This document shows, piece after piece, positions 34,351 to 47,800 of a stretch of 64,000 nt of DNA; positions within the stretch are counted from its first letter, which is position 1; each line of letters begins with the position of its first letter. The position numbers and the translations under genes are program-made. The notes below the pieces were generated by a model, which made no database searches, had not been told where the DNA came from, and was given only the letters and a program-made list of their open reading frames with translations. Source of the stretch: Trichuris trichiura (Eukaryota > Nematoda > Enoplea > Trichinellida > Trichuridae); the NCBI GenBank assembly GCA_037903355.1, contig JBAJFE010000005.1:4340001-4404000 (forward strand), given 5' to 3'.

Positions 34351-35864
34351 GGAAATTGGCATTTAACCACTTTTCAACGGGGCCGATTTGCCGAAGCCAT
34401 ACTCGAGCGGACACATTGTTCTTTCCGTGTTCGGCAATTAAAGGCACACCAAAAAGGCCAACGCAACGTAGCAGTCGCGCGTATCGGTTGTCAAGATGCC
34501 ATCGGATCGTTTAAAATTCGAACAAACGAAGTAGCACGTAGCAATTTTGCCTAAGAAAATAGTTCACGTTTTAAACTACCACGCAAAATGCTTAGGGTGA
34601 AATCAATTTGCTGTAGCGCAATTGTGAAAGGCATTAGTTGCGCTCGTTGACGCTGCTGCGACTTGATGATAAATCCTCGCCAAGTGTACGCGCGGAGCAA
34701 TCGCCTAAATTTGGACTGCTCATAGTGGACTCTTCAAAACAACTTTGCTACCCGCTGCAGGCCAAACTGGGTGCTATAGACTTGAACAAATTTGGCTGCC
34801 GAATTTTACAGCGACTAATTTGGTAACATACGTGCGAGAAACCTTCAGGTATGGCTACACAGCAAAACATATCCGACAGGATGTACTACATGTTCACGCA
34901 AGGAAAATGGTAACAAAGAAAAGGCTTTGAACAATTGAATCCCCGTCAAATACGTCATAGTTATTCCGTTTAAGAACATTCTCAAATTTAGGAGAAACAA
35001 GAGAAAATTTGCATACAACGTACCCAAGTTGAGGACTGCATGGAAAGCATCGTACGTGCTTTACATGGTGAAGCGAAGACGCCGATAATTTAAACCGACT
35101 ATCATCAATCTGCGTACGTACGATTAAGTATACAAAGTGTATCTGTCACTCTCTGAGCTGTTTCGCAGACGACATTTTTAAATGTACGTAAGTGAAACTG
35201 ACAGCGCGGGGGCAAAGAAGCCGTCAAACAAAGACAAATTGTTCCGTCGCGAAATCTCTCTGCTCATTAACAAACCGAAGAACACGTGAACCATTCTCAT
35301 TTCGTTTTCGGAAAAATCTTTGTACATCAGCGCAAACATATAAAATAGGTAAATGGCGTACTTTGCGCCACTGCACAAAAATCTGCAGTTTAACAAAAAA
35401 AAATAAAAGCCTGCTTAACCAAACCTTGGAATTCATTAATAAAAAATGGTAAAATACGAGATGTAAATTGCGCGTAAATTCTTAAAATTTACGAAGAGTT
35501 TTAATTTGACGCGGTTTCTAGGTGAGCAGACAAGATTCTGGCAATTTAACTTGGAGAATTTTGTAAAACGATTTTCAGGTACAAATAACTTTGCCTGCAC
35601 ATCATTACGGACGTTACAAAAGGCCAATAAATATGCCTATAGTCATTCTATCTGGAATTCTGTAGCATCGATCCATCTGTGCAATGCGTCCTTTTCGTGC
35701 GAGCATTTACATTTAAGGCTCGAAACCACTGCGTAAGCTCGGAGGAAAAAGTTTAATTTGAAACACACGCTGAAAAGTTACTCTACGAAAACGAAAAGGT
35801 AATGCAAGGGAAAAGAACTAATTGCAAATGACTGAAACGCGTGGAAAGTTGGAGTTGCAAGAAA
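34351..35864. other. Intergenic, astacin 2 to BPNT1 3' end
   Basis: About 1.5 kb between two converging genes, A-rich around 35380-35500. No coding, RNA gene or repeat structure was recognised, and the short frames (60-86 codons) look accidental. Confidence 0.45.
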
Positions 35865-37200
35865 TCAGGATTGATCAATATTTGCCACTCTTTTGGACAA
35901 TTCGGGATTCGCACCGGGAGCTAATGCAAGAATACCATTAGCATTGTTTAGTTGGACACTATTTGCGTATACGTAATTCTGCCCTTTTATGTCGGTTAAA
36001 CTACCGCCTTAAAGAAGAATGTGGCTTTTTAAAGACGATACCGTAGACATGACCGTACCTGCTTCGTACAGAAGACATTCGGCAGCGCAGGTATCCCATT
36101 TTTTTGTTCCGCCCCCCGTGAATATGTAAGCATGTGCTTTACCTTCGAGTAACATTAAAGCCTGAGCGTAATACCTATTAATGCTAGCATGCGACTCTTG
36201 ACAGCCTACCTTGTGACCAGCTCCTCCAACTTTGCATATTTCGTCCGGTTTTAGTGCTTTCAAAGTTTTTTCGAGAAGCTCATTACCATGAGATCGTGTA
36301 GTAACAACTATAAGTTTGTCTTTAAAGAACAACTTGAGGTTATGCTTCAATTAAAATGAAAATGATGTGATCCTACCCGTTGGTGGAGATGTCAGCATTA
36401 CGTCACCTTTCACGCCTGCGGATCGAAGCGCCCATACTGTTCGACCTTGTTCCATATTTGTTTTTTCATTTTCCTTTGTATAGGGTTGATGAATAACTCC
36501 AGCCACGGGCGTTCCATTCATGGCAACACCAATCATGATAGTCACGTGGCTGACATATCCTTTAAGTAAACTTTCTGAATGAAAAAAAATAAAATGCTGT
36601 TACAACATTGTACCCATTGAAAACTCGTACGTGCCGTCCAGTGGGTCAACCCATACGACTAACTATAAAAACTATCCGTCCTAGCATTAGAACAAACCAA
36701 TATCCGTAAGGATAGTTCACTGTGGATACCTCATTTAGTTTAGCTTGCTTCAGCTTTGCGTCTATGCTATTTTCCAGCGAAAGAACATCGTCTGAGTATT
36801 TGTCCGTAATGATTGTTTCCGTTGGACAAGTAGCATCTAATTCTTCCTTAGGAATGCGGAGGTTCGAACGTCATGTCATCCAGCAAACATTGTACTGTTC
36901 GTGGACTTACTTCGGCAATGATTGCGAGATCAGGTCCAAAAGACTTCTCCAAACTGTGGACAATGCACTTTTGGGAAAGGCGGTCTGCCTCCGTTTGCAA
37001 GTCCCGATAACCCTTACAAAGAAATAAAGTGAAACAAAAGCAACCAAGGAAAATGCTTTATGTGGTACCTTTGTCAGAACTTTCAAATCTTTGCCGTATG
37101 TTTGTCGAACAAGCTGACCAGCTCGTTCGGCAATGGCAACTGAAGAGGATAGGACTTTTACCAATGGACAGCACTGGGACCAAGCTCTCTTTGCTGTCAT
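35865..37200 (-). CDS. BPNT1: 3'(2'),5'-bisphosphate nucleotidase 1
   Basis: Eight exons on the minus strand (37069-37200, 36911-37012, 36730-36846, 36614-36662, 36402-36574, 36210-36344, 36059-36161, 35865-36007) sum to 954 bases, 317 residues, close to the usual 308 or so. Seen in order: an N-terminal helix AIAERAGQLVRQTY, DLQTEADRLSQ, IIAEEEL (IGEE-type metal site), VVWVDPLDGTYEF (the DPxDGT metal and phosphate site of the inositol monophosphatase superfamily), TIMIGVAMNGTPVAGVIHQP, VTTRSHGNE, VGGAGHK and KKWDTCAAE (WDxxA metal site). The enzyme removes the 3' phosphate from PAP, the by-product of sulfation, using magnesium, and is inhibited by lithium; this is family knowledge. All metal-binding motifs are intact. 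It lies head to head with HGS, with 408 bases between the start codons. Confidence 0.94.
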
Positions 37201-37608
37201 CTTCTACGCAACTGCTCAAAACTGATGCAACGAGCGTTCAGCAGCAACGTGCTGAAACTTCAGTGTACAATAACGCTTTCGGAACGCAAATAATACCGAA
37301 TTGGAAGTTTCGGAAAGTAAAGTTTCCATAACGCCTGAAGAAAAGTAGACAAATTAAGTGTACGCAGGTAGCAATCCGAATTCGCTAGGGGAGCATTTTT
37401 TTTCAGGCGGCAAAACGCCCCGCGTTCTTGCATTTGTTACATTTCCATATCTTCAGCAAATTGTATCAGTTTCACGGAGAAGATCCAATTGGCGACTTAG
37501 CTTACCTTTTCCGAATGCGCCATAATCTCCAGCGTACCTGCACATAGTTAATGTACGGTATAAAAGAGATGAGAATTTACTTTTGACTGCAACTTTGCAG
37601 GAAGCTAA
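37201..37608. promoter_or_regulatory. Shared divergent promoter region, BPNT1/HGS
   Basis: 408 bases separate the two start codons. No specific element was identified beyond moderately AT-rich sequence. Confidence 0.35.
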
Positions 37609-40600
37609 ATGATGTCGAAGAAATTTGAGCGTTTGCTAGGCAAGTTGAATTTTCCTTCTTATTTTTTGTGACAGTATCTCTTATTTGCAGACAAAGCTAC
37701 GGACAGTACCTTAATGGAGGCTGACTGGGAAATGATTATGAGCTGCACGGACGCAGTGCGCAGCGGAGAAGTCCCGTAAGTATATTTTGCATGTTTGTTT
37801 ACTGTTCTTGAAGTTATATTTTAATCGTGCGTGTTTGACAGCGTTGCTAAGTACGAAATTGATTTTAGACCCAAAGCAGCTCTTTCCAGCGTCCGTAAAC
37901 GTATCCACTCTGATAATCCTCACGTAGCTCACCACGCTCTAACCGTGCTGGAAGCACTTGTAAAGAATTGCGGGCAGCGTATGCACAAGGAAGTGGCAAC
38001 GAAGGAATTTATGGAAGACTTAAAACATTTGACCAGCGACTGTTCGGACAAGGTGAAGGACAAAATTTTGGAGTTGATACAATGCTGGGCGCACGCTTTT
38101 CGTGAAAACCCAGACTATCGCATTGTTAAAGACACTCACAACCTTATGAAGTTGGAAGGTTTGCATTATTGATGAGTCATTTACGTTTACTTGAAGAATG
38201 CACTGATTCAGGGCACGTATTTCCGGTCTTACGCGAAAGCGATGCAATGTTCGTTTCCGAAGCGGCCCCTGAATGGGTGGACTCAAATCACTGTTCTCGC
38301 TGTCGTATACAATTCACACTGATTACAAGAAAGGTTAGTTACCATCAATTGTTTGCTATTTTCTGTTGCAACGCAAGCTTAATCGTCTTATATGTTGTGG
38401 TGTATATATTTTCTGATGGCTGCTGCCTACCATTTGCGCGCATATGCTTCACTGCCTAGAAATGCCGTTTCTTTGGAAAGAGCAGCTTGTTTTCGCGTCC
38501 TTCAGTTTAACTGTTTGGTTTAAGGTATTGATCCTTAACAGTTAAGGAAACTATGCTTTTTTGTAAAATGAGTGAAGCTCGAAACTGCGTTTAAGTTAAA
38601 TTTAATAATGCTTGTTTTCCGTAACCCCGTGTTCGTTACAGTATTAATGATCGTCAAGTTCACACGCTGTGTAACTTTAACGGCGGCACTCATTTTACCT
38701 GGGAAGTTGGAGAGCTTCATTTTGTGTCTGCACACGTTGCAGGAAATTTTTTTCAAATTATTTTTGAGCACGTTCTTATCAGAAGCGTATGGCTTTGGGG
38801 CAGGTAACCGGATAGACAATTTCGTCGATTAAAAATAAATAATCCTGACGTGCAAGCAAGCTTTTGCCAGACTGCTTTGCCAAGTTGTTGATGCAGTGAT
38901 ACATTGCCAACTAAACTTTCTGCTATTCGAATTCCTCGAGGAGAACGACTAATGATGTTCCAGCTGTGACTCCTTCGCTCTTCGAGTGAACTTTTAGCTG
39001 ATATTCCATCTTCGAGTTGTTGTTTTGTTTGTAAGTCTAAAAATAAGTAATTGAACGAGTTATTTGGTCCATCTCAAAATGTGCCGTGGAATATACAGTA
39101 CGGTAACTGAATGCAGGTTGAGTAACCGAGAAATTCAGGTTCCTGTTGGTTACAACCCCGGGTTAGTGACCATGAGTGTACGCCAACTAAGCTGCAGTAT
39201 AAAAGCGTAACCAACAGGACTTTGTGCTCACAGGAATTAACTTTTAAGGGGCCAGTTACTGTACCCGGCATCTTAGTAGTAATGTTCAAAAATCAGCAGT
39301 TGCTTTTGTGTTGCAGCACCATTGCCGTAACTGCGGAGAAATATTTTGCGACAAATGCAGCAGCAGGAATCTACCGTTGCCTCACATCGGCATTGAAAAA
39401 GAGGTTCGCGTTTGCGAAACTTGCTTTGACAAAATCAAAAAGTAAACGTGCAGACGCCGACTTCATCCTTGTGCGTTTAACGAAATTTTATCCTTGCAGC
39501 CCGCCGGTCGATGCCCAAAAGAAAGTGGAAACATCGCAGTCGGAAACAAGCAGCAAACCTGCCGCGGTATGCCTTTAATTAAATCACGCGTTTCGCCCTC
39601 TGTTTTGCCTATTGCGCAAAGAGGCTTTGGGAAAAAGAAAACTACTTTTAGAGAGACAAAAGTTATTGTCATAATCATTTACAGTTCCTTTTATATCCTT
39701 CAATGTAGATGCATAAGGTGGCTTGTTTTATTTTTTCAACGCTTTTTCTGTGGTATCTATGTAGTGTCTTTTTTGTTGGGTATTCTTGTATATTAGGAAA
39801 GTGTTCCTTCAATTTTTCTGGTGGTACATGGTCTGATGAATCGTCCTACGCTAATTCAAACGCAAGCCGTAAAATGCCAGCTGTGCTATAAATAATGTCA
39901 TACGAGTGTCTACTTCGTTTGTTGATATCGGCGCGTAAATTTCAGGATGAAAAGTCCGAAGCGGAATTGCAGGAAGAGGAAGAACTGCAGTTGGCTTTGG
40001 CACTTTCTCAATCAGAAGCTGAGGAAAAGGAGCGGCTTCGTGTACGCGCGAGAGTGGCGTGATCTTGTATATATTCATACATTTTTATAGCGAAAAGTGA
40101 AAACTAGTTACTTTTCGAGCACCGGTGGTTCAACCGATGAGCTGTTAGCAAATGGCATAGCGCGCATTCCTGTGCCCAAAAAGGAAGCAGAAGTAATTTC
40201 TTACTACTATCCAAATTTTTCATAGGCATAAGGCAACTTTTTAAGATTAAGGGAAAAAAGGTTAGTTTTAGTTGGATAATAAAATTTTACTGTAAAAACG
40301 GTTACGATGGCCTTCAACCTTTTCACAGTTTATTGCAGCAGCAGACAGACCATTTATCCTCCATAAGTACCCATTGAATAGCCTGCTTATCTCACTTTTT
40401 TCTGAGAAGGAAAGACAGAGATGCTGTTGCGAAAACTGCATGCATTTTCGTAATAGTCATCCGTTTTTGCCGATGAGCTTACTGAACATGGAATTAATGT
40501 TTATTTTTTCAAGCAGGAACCGGAGCTAGTTGTTTCGAATGAAACGGAGAGCGAATTGGCGCACTACCTAAATCGGCAATACTGGGAAAAAGTGCGCAGC

Positions 40601-41889
40601 GAACAAAAACAGCAGTTGAGCCTTCGCCAGTCTCCAACACCGTCAGCACCCGTCGCTGTCGAAGCGGACGTTCAATTGGAAAAGGAGCTCGTTGGAAATG
40701 CCCAAAACGACTTGCAAAACTCCACGGAAAGTTTGGACGACTTCATGGCCGCTTTGAACGATCGTCTGAATACTTTTGTCAACCGAGTGAAGAGCAGTCA
40801 AGCGCGCGGTCGATCCGTAATCACTGATACGACGTTGCAAAATACGTTCCTGTCCCTTACTTCGATGCATTCGCAACTGTTAAAGCATTTGCAAGAATTG
40901 GACGACCGTCGAGGTTGGGCAAATCGCATTTGAACTGCTGGTCACTTGCTTATCTTTAAGGTTATTTTGAAACGTTGCAAGACAAAGTGACGCAAGTGCG
41001 GGACGCTCGCGAAGCGGTCGAGGCGTTACGTTTGGAGCACGAGCAGAAGAAGGAAGCCGAACAGTACGAATTGCAGCGGATGCGACACATACAGATGGTG
41101 ACCAAACTGGAAGCAATGAGGATTCAGAAGCATGAAATGCTTGAACAGCAACGCCTTGCCGCCATACGAAAAATGGAGGAGGAACAGCTTGAAATGCAAA
41201 TGCGAAAGCGCATGATGCCGCAGCAGTATCAAGTACCTGTTCAGGGATACATGCCTGGTATAAGTTTTGTCTGAAAGGGGTTTATGCTAACGATTAGTTA
41301 TTTAGGCATTCCTGCAAGTTCACCAGTTCCTCCCAGTTGTGCTCCTCAAATTCAGACGTCAGCTATGCCTGTTGATAATAGCATGCAGCAAGGAATAGGT
41401 AATATGGCTCCTCAACAGGTTCAATTACCGCCCGGCATGTATCCGTACATGGCTATGGGTGATCCTTCCATGAGCGCTATGATGCCACCAAAAACTTCGT
41501 ACCACCAAATGAATCCGATGCACATAAATGGTATAGCCGGTGTTCCTGTGCAGCAGCAGGTACCCTATGCGCAACCGCAATACGTTATGGGTGGATACGT
41601 AGCTCCCCCTTTGCCCCAAGATGCCCCTGCAGGTTACCCTTACCAGGCAGGCTTCGTTGGACCTGCATCTTCGGCACAGTATCCAATGAATCCAGCCGCG
41701 ATGACAATGCCGCCGGTCGGCTATGGTATTCCTGCTGGTGCACCCATGCATGGGATGCCCATGAATGCTTACGCAACAACGCCTCCTGTCAATTATGGTA
41801 TAAGTGGCCAACAGCCGGCAGTGCCAGCGCATGCGCAACCCGCGGCTCCCGAACAGCCCGCCGAAGTCCAGTTGATCAGTTTTGATTGA
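37609..41889 (+). CDS. HGS: HGS/Hrs, ESCRT-0 subunit
   Basis: Eleven exons (37609-37639, 37691-37775, 37869-38158, 38212-38333, 39317-39441, 39500-39566, 39946-40041, 40091-40192, 40517-40913, 40961-41257, 41306-41889) total 2196 bases, 731 residues. Seen in order: a VHS domain starting KKFERLLDKAT with [35 protein letters not shown], a FYVE zinc finger with [20 protein letters not shown] and [10 protein letters not shown] (PI3P binding), a ubiquitin-interacting motif [18 protein letters not shown], the Hrs helical core ([20 protein letters not shown]), a coiled coil near 41000-41220, and a Met/Pro/Gln-rich tail. Hrs sorts ubiquitinated cargo into endosomal vesicles. The second ATG (37612) could be the start. 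Intron 1 (37640-37690) is GC-AG, and intron 4 (983 bases) carries an inverted repeat. A 200-codon antisense frame over the tail is a shadow. Confidence 0.96.
39098..39264. repeat. Nested inverted repeat in HGS intron 4
   Basis: An exact 13-base pair of arms (TCCTGTTGGTTAC at 39141-39153, its complement at 39207-39219) sits inside an outer 12-base pair (39098-39109 and 39253-39264, one mismatch). The whole is 167 bases, ends 52 bases before the FYVE exon and has no coding. Confidence 0.65.
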
Positions 41890-44800
41890 ATTAGCGCGCC
41901 ATTGTAAATGGTATTTTTTCGTCAAGTGTATTGCGCATCCCCTACCCACTTCCCGGGGAGTCCGGACGAATTTTCCCTTCGTAAGCACGCACTCTCTCTC
42001 TCTGCGTTCCATGTATGTGCGCGTCAATTGTCTCTCTTCTTTTATTCACGTATATTGATTTTCTGCGTCGCCCTAAGCGGTAATCCATTTTTCTTGATTT
42101 CGAACAAAATGGTAACCAGATTTGCTTGCTGCCCGATGCGAATTGAGCGCATTTATTGTTTAACTTCACGTTTGCCACTGACGGACACTTTTCCCTAGGT
42201 TCATTGATATTTCATGCGATAATCGATGGTTCGTATTGTGGTGTGACCATTAGAGCTATGAAAAACTGTAATATTAATGTTTAATTTTAAGTAGGTAGGA
42301 TAATGTCTTAAGTTTGCCCGTAGCTATTAGGCTATGCACTTTTCTTAGCCAGATTTTGCAAGTCATTTCAATTTAAGTTTTATTTGCATATTCGGTGAGC
42401 CAATAGCCGTGAATGACGACGTAGTAGGTAGGACTCGTTAGTGAGCAGATTTGATTTGGCAAAAAGTGTTTGTAAATCAATTTAAACGTATTGGTTGAAT
42501 TTTCAACAAATGATTACGTCACAAAGAAGTTGCACTTTTCATTTTTGCGCATTTTCCAACGCACGTTTAATTTTGCACCCTTTTGCGCATCAGTTGAATT
42601 TCTATTGAATTTTTGTTGTAAATGCTTTCGGAAGCGCAGCACTTTCACCGAACGGTTTAAGAAAATTTTTTTGCTTACGTACGATCATTGGAATCACGTT
42701 GCGGTGAACGTGGAATGCTTGCATGTTGGCAGAGCCGTTTTGTGCCTTTCCTTTTTTGGTTTGTCACTTCGTTGAGCATTGGCACTACGCATTTTCAAAA
42801 ATGAAGGTGCGAAGATGTTACGCATTGCAAAGTCTTACTCTTATACATTGCAGATGAACGAACAAGCTTGTACGCAATTGGTGATTTTCGGATCTGTGGA
42901 ATCATTCAACAGCCTCTGATATTTGCTCGTAAACAGTTTTGAGCTTGCAAGCTAAGCTGATCGTCTGTGGCTTGCGAAATATTTTCAACAGCAGCGCCAC
43001 CTGTCTGAAATGGTAAGAATGATTAATGCGTTTGATTTCTCTTTATATATAGCGCTTTTTGTAAAGGCTGAATGGCTTTGCCGCGATTAACGTTGCGCTT
43101 GAAATTTATGTTCATAATTTAAGTTAAGTTAAAAGAGGTGGTCAGCGGCGCAATTAATTTTTAACGCGCCTTCCACTTTATAATGTTGAAAAACTTCCGC
43201 ATTGGTACAGTATGGTCAAACGAGATGGACAGTAAGCATCTCTTTGCTCTCTTCTCTATTTTGTAAGTCTTTTTTGTTCGTTTGCTTTTCCAACGCCATT
43301 TAGCCGATTTAGCTTAACGGGAAAAAGACATACATCAATAAATAGATCGGCAGCTACAGTAAAAAAACGTAGGGAATCAAAAGCTTTAAAAATAATAACA
43401 TTCTGCCATCAGCGTGTTTATACGCGCGCATGTGAACTCCAGCCTTTAAGGGGCAATTTTATTGCCACTAATGAAGAAAGTAACAAAGTTCTCAATACGC
43501 GCTAGTTCGATTATCACTTTTAAACGAAGTTCAAAATTTTGCGTGCGCTTTCGCTGAACTTTAAACTTCTTCCCGCGCGTCTTTTAATTCTTGACCGCAA
43601 AGTCAGTTAAGCGCGGGCATCTTTGACATTGGTTCATTATAGTTCGACCCAGATGCCATGATCAAAATGTCAATAGTTTGATCGGTTAGGATAAAGATTG
43701 ACTTGAGTATTGGGCGGAGAAGTGCTTTGCTTAAATTTATCAAAGCAAGCATCAGTCATTTGGTCTGACGTGTACTTCCCGCGTCATAATTGTGTTTGCA
43801 TAGCGGCTGTTTGACGACGTTGCGAAAAATCTACTTTTTTCGAGGAAAACACCGCCAAGTCTCATTTGGTCATTTCCTCTGAGCTATAGCCGGTGGGTTT
43901 TTTGGGGAATCCAATTTATCATCGTTACAAAATGCATTTCAAGCAAAAGTTGAACGATTACGGTAGCTAGCTACGATTGTCTGCACTTGACTGACATACG
44001 AAAGAAAGTTGTCCTTATTTGGAGTTCATAATGGGCCTTATGCTAGTTTGCCTTTAAGCTGTATTTTTTAAACGGCGCTTTCAAGTGCATGTTTGAATAT
44101 GAAGGGTGTTCAGGTTTACCTGGGACAGTACAGCTTAAAAAAATATATACAATTGAAAATACGTGACATGCTAATTGTTTATAAATGTTTCAATGCTTTG
44201 AGGTTATGATCAAGTCTATGCAACATGAATACATTGTACGGGCATGTAAGACTAAGGAGATTGTTGATATACTAAAAGTTAAGCATCGGATCTTAGTTTT
44301 TGATTTTACATTCACCACTGTGGTAAGTGATTCATTTTTATAATGAGTTTAAAGCGTGGAAAGCTCTCTCGCGTTTAAGGCAGCTGTTTCTGGCAACATT
44401 ACTTAGCATAGAAAATTCCGTAGATAAATGAGCGGTTTGCCCACAAGACAAGAGAGCATTACATTTGTTGGGAAAGGGAAGGCTAGGAATGTTGATATGC
44501 CAATGGGCAAAGAAGGAGTTAAGTAAAAACGCGATCAGCGATGGTAAATTGCGAAATTCATTTCCTTTCTGATGGCTGACTGACTGAGCGGCATTCTTTC
44601 TTAAAATTATTTGCACGAGCAAATCAATTCCGGTTGTAGTGTACTTTTCTGAGTTGTGTGGTGGCGAAGCAGCCTTAGCGCGCTAGCGACCGCACCTTAC
44701 TAATAGAGGCGGCTTTGCAAGTTACCCTTAAGCTTCTGCAACGGTTTAACACGTCTTTGCTGTAAAGTGGGATTTTAAACGCCTAAAGGGAAAATAGGCT

Positions 44801-47800
44801 GCGCATAATTCACCAGCCGTCAGAAGGCACCAAAACGGTTACGTGAACCTTTGCTGCTTTTAGGCGGCGCTCGTCTTCGTCAGCTCGCGACAGTTCGCCG
44901 AAAACTTGAAAGGTTTACAGCGGAAACGTCACCGGCGACTCTTTAGCTCCGGAAAAGGTGAGACATTATTTCATTTGAAACTGGGGCAGTTCGATAACTA
45001 AACAGAACACATTGGTCAGATGTGGTGTTGAAGGATTTGAATGACAAATGTAGGCTTTTATCAACTACGTCATTTCTAGTTATAGGCAGAACAAAAAATT
45101 CCTATCCTCATCGACTGAAGTTGACAACTGAGTTGTTCAACGCCTTTGCAGTAAAAATGATTCGCAGGTTCATTCCTTTAGTTTTCAAGGTTCAACAGAT
45201 GCCGTACCAACAAATTGTTGATAATCATAGTCTATTCATTTTCTCCATAGAACAATTGTTTTGCGTTACGATTAAGATGTATACTGCATGAAATAAATTC
45301 GATTTAAGTTTTCTACTTGGAGAAATGTTTCAATTGAGGAAATGTTTGTTAACGGGTAGATAAGCTTTCTTACTTGACTTTAAGCCTGAGAAAATAAATA
45401 ACATGTAAATAAACTACAAATGGCGTTGTACGCTGATAACGGGTCGCATTTGATCTGAAAGTTCTTTACATCATTGCGCTGAGCTTAAAGTATAGAAAAA
45501 TACTTTCAGCTTTAATTTGCATATTTTTCAACGCCTCCTTTTGAGTAATACCTTTCAAGCATTAAATGATCGGGTGTCTATTTGGCTGGTGACAATTCTT
45601 TTGTTAGGATTGGATTCCAGGATAGGTTTAGTATTGCTCTCCGCTAGACGATGCTGACAAGAAGGTAGGGTCGATTCCATTGCGGCGTTGTTAGGAGCTT
45701 TTTTCGAACTTGAGTCGGTCAGCTTAAGAAAATCCACTGTTGTACCGACTTCTGTTTCGCCGACACGATAGGGCGACCACCTTGTTGCACAGGCGAAGTT
45801 CATGGTCAGTTGTCAGACCAGTTGACAGGTTGATCTCTTTTTCAAGTGGTCTCGTCCGTCGAGCCATCGGCTGTAGGTTAGCGCTCAGGTGGAACGCTAA
45901 TGGTCTCAACTTGGTTGACCAAGTTCGTATAGTAAAATAAAGAGGGCAATAACTTTTACATGGCGACATGTTGCAGTTACGCTTGACATGTTTATATACT
46001 GTTGAGGCTTTAACAACCGTAAAACTGGCTTCGCAGTAGTTTCTAAGATTGTTGAACCAACGGCGTCACTGATTGCAGTGAGATCGCGTGGTTAAAGTGA
46101 AAAGTTTCCGGTGACAAAAGTTATTTACTTGAAACCATCACCGATAAGACGATTTAACCCCGCGCTGAGAAGCAGTTTTCAAAACGACATCGTAACGCCA
46201 AAGCTCCAACATTTCATTGCAACGTTGAAGACGGCAATGTGCCCTATGCATGTCCTTTTATCTAAAGGGAGCACACTGATAGCTCGCTGTTCCATACGTT
46301 CACGTGCTTTCACTTTGATAGCGAACACTGAGTCAGTTTTTCAACATTTCAATGATAAATTATCGAAGGCCGTTAGTCAGCATAGTTGAAGCGGAAAAGC
46401 AAGAACGACGTCAACGCTAAGAGTTAGAGCAAACTCTTATTTGTCCCATGGAATCCGCTTAGGCGTCATAACCTTAAGAGGATGAAGAGTCGTCTAATGG
46501 AGGCGCTTTCATATCTTCTTTGAACTTTGTCTTAGTCGGATTGATAAATGTTTTTGAAAAAAGCAGTTTAAGTGCACTTAAGTTGAAGTCGTCGCCGAAT
46601 TTGTACAGTACGCAACATTCTTGACAACATTGAAAGTAACGTAGTGCAAGAACGTTTTTTCAACTCGCGCGGATCCTTTGAAAAGTAAAATCATTCCTTG
46701 TCGATAAGAAATGTTGACAATTATAGTCATGCGCTTCTATCTGTTATCTCACCAAAGTTGGTCCCCTGTAAAATACGCGTATTTCGTATAGTGAAAAGTC
46801 TCTCGTTAGTTTGGTTTGCAAGGTGTAGCAACGTCGGATATTGCTTTTAAGTGTCTCTATCTCCTTTGGCATTATTAGCGGTTACTTTGTGTCGATCCGA
46901 TCGGGTGAAACGTTGCAGCGTTTTTCCATCTCACTCCCGGCACAATCATGCGACATCTCTTCTTATTTTCAGCAACCTCAAGGCTTCGCAATTCTACATG
47001 AGACCAGATGTTCCCAGTGTGTGATGACGAGTCATTTCTTAGATTTTTCCTTGCTTACTCAACGCTCTAGGTGATATATGTTGAACTGCTTTATTCCAGT
47101 TGAACTTCTGACCACCTTTGGCGAAGTCAAAGTTGTGTAGGCAACCTTTCCTTGTAAAGACTGCGTAAATCCCGCAACGTTGAAGAGTGGGTAAAAAAAG
47201 CGACTGTTACTTCGGCTGCAGGACAGCAGCGCATGCTTTCAGTTGATCGGCGAACATTAAAAGTGACACTTTAGTTGTATACGTTCGTAGTCGCTCTATC
47301 GGCAGTCTTTTCGGACGCCGTCAAATGAAGTCATGTAGTGTGCATAGCGGAGAGAGAAAGAGAGAGCTGTCATAGCTTTGTTGTCAGTAGCATAAAACCG
47401 CGGGAGTGTCTTCAACATTGTTGACTAACCGTTGGCGCGCTAACGCATTGCTTGGCAAAGATCGGTGCAGAGTTTTTCATTTGGTCTCTTTGATACCGTT
47501 GGCGGGACGTTGCTTGCAGTCTTTCCAACTAATTACATATGGACCCGGCTCAATGAACAGTGGACAAAACCGTACTCCGCAAGTCCAACTACAAAGGTAG
47601 GCTGCCTCTCAAAGCCTTTTTTCTTCGAACTGATACAGTTTGCTTCCCTAACGGTGACTCTGCTGTATATATTGCCAATGCCAGCTTTAGCTGCGTGTCG
47701 CTGCGCGCGTTTGTTTACATTTTTGACCATAGCCAATTTGCTCATATTGACAAGCAAGCTGACAGCTGTAGAGGCTCGGATTCATCCGTAAAAATGTTCC

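Noticed and set aside
41425..42027. 200-codon open frame on the minus strand
   Set aside because: It is antisense to the low-complexity Met/Pro/Gln-rich HGS tail and has no domain of its own.
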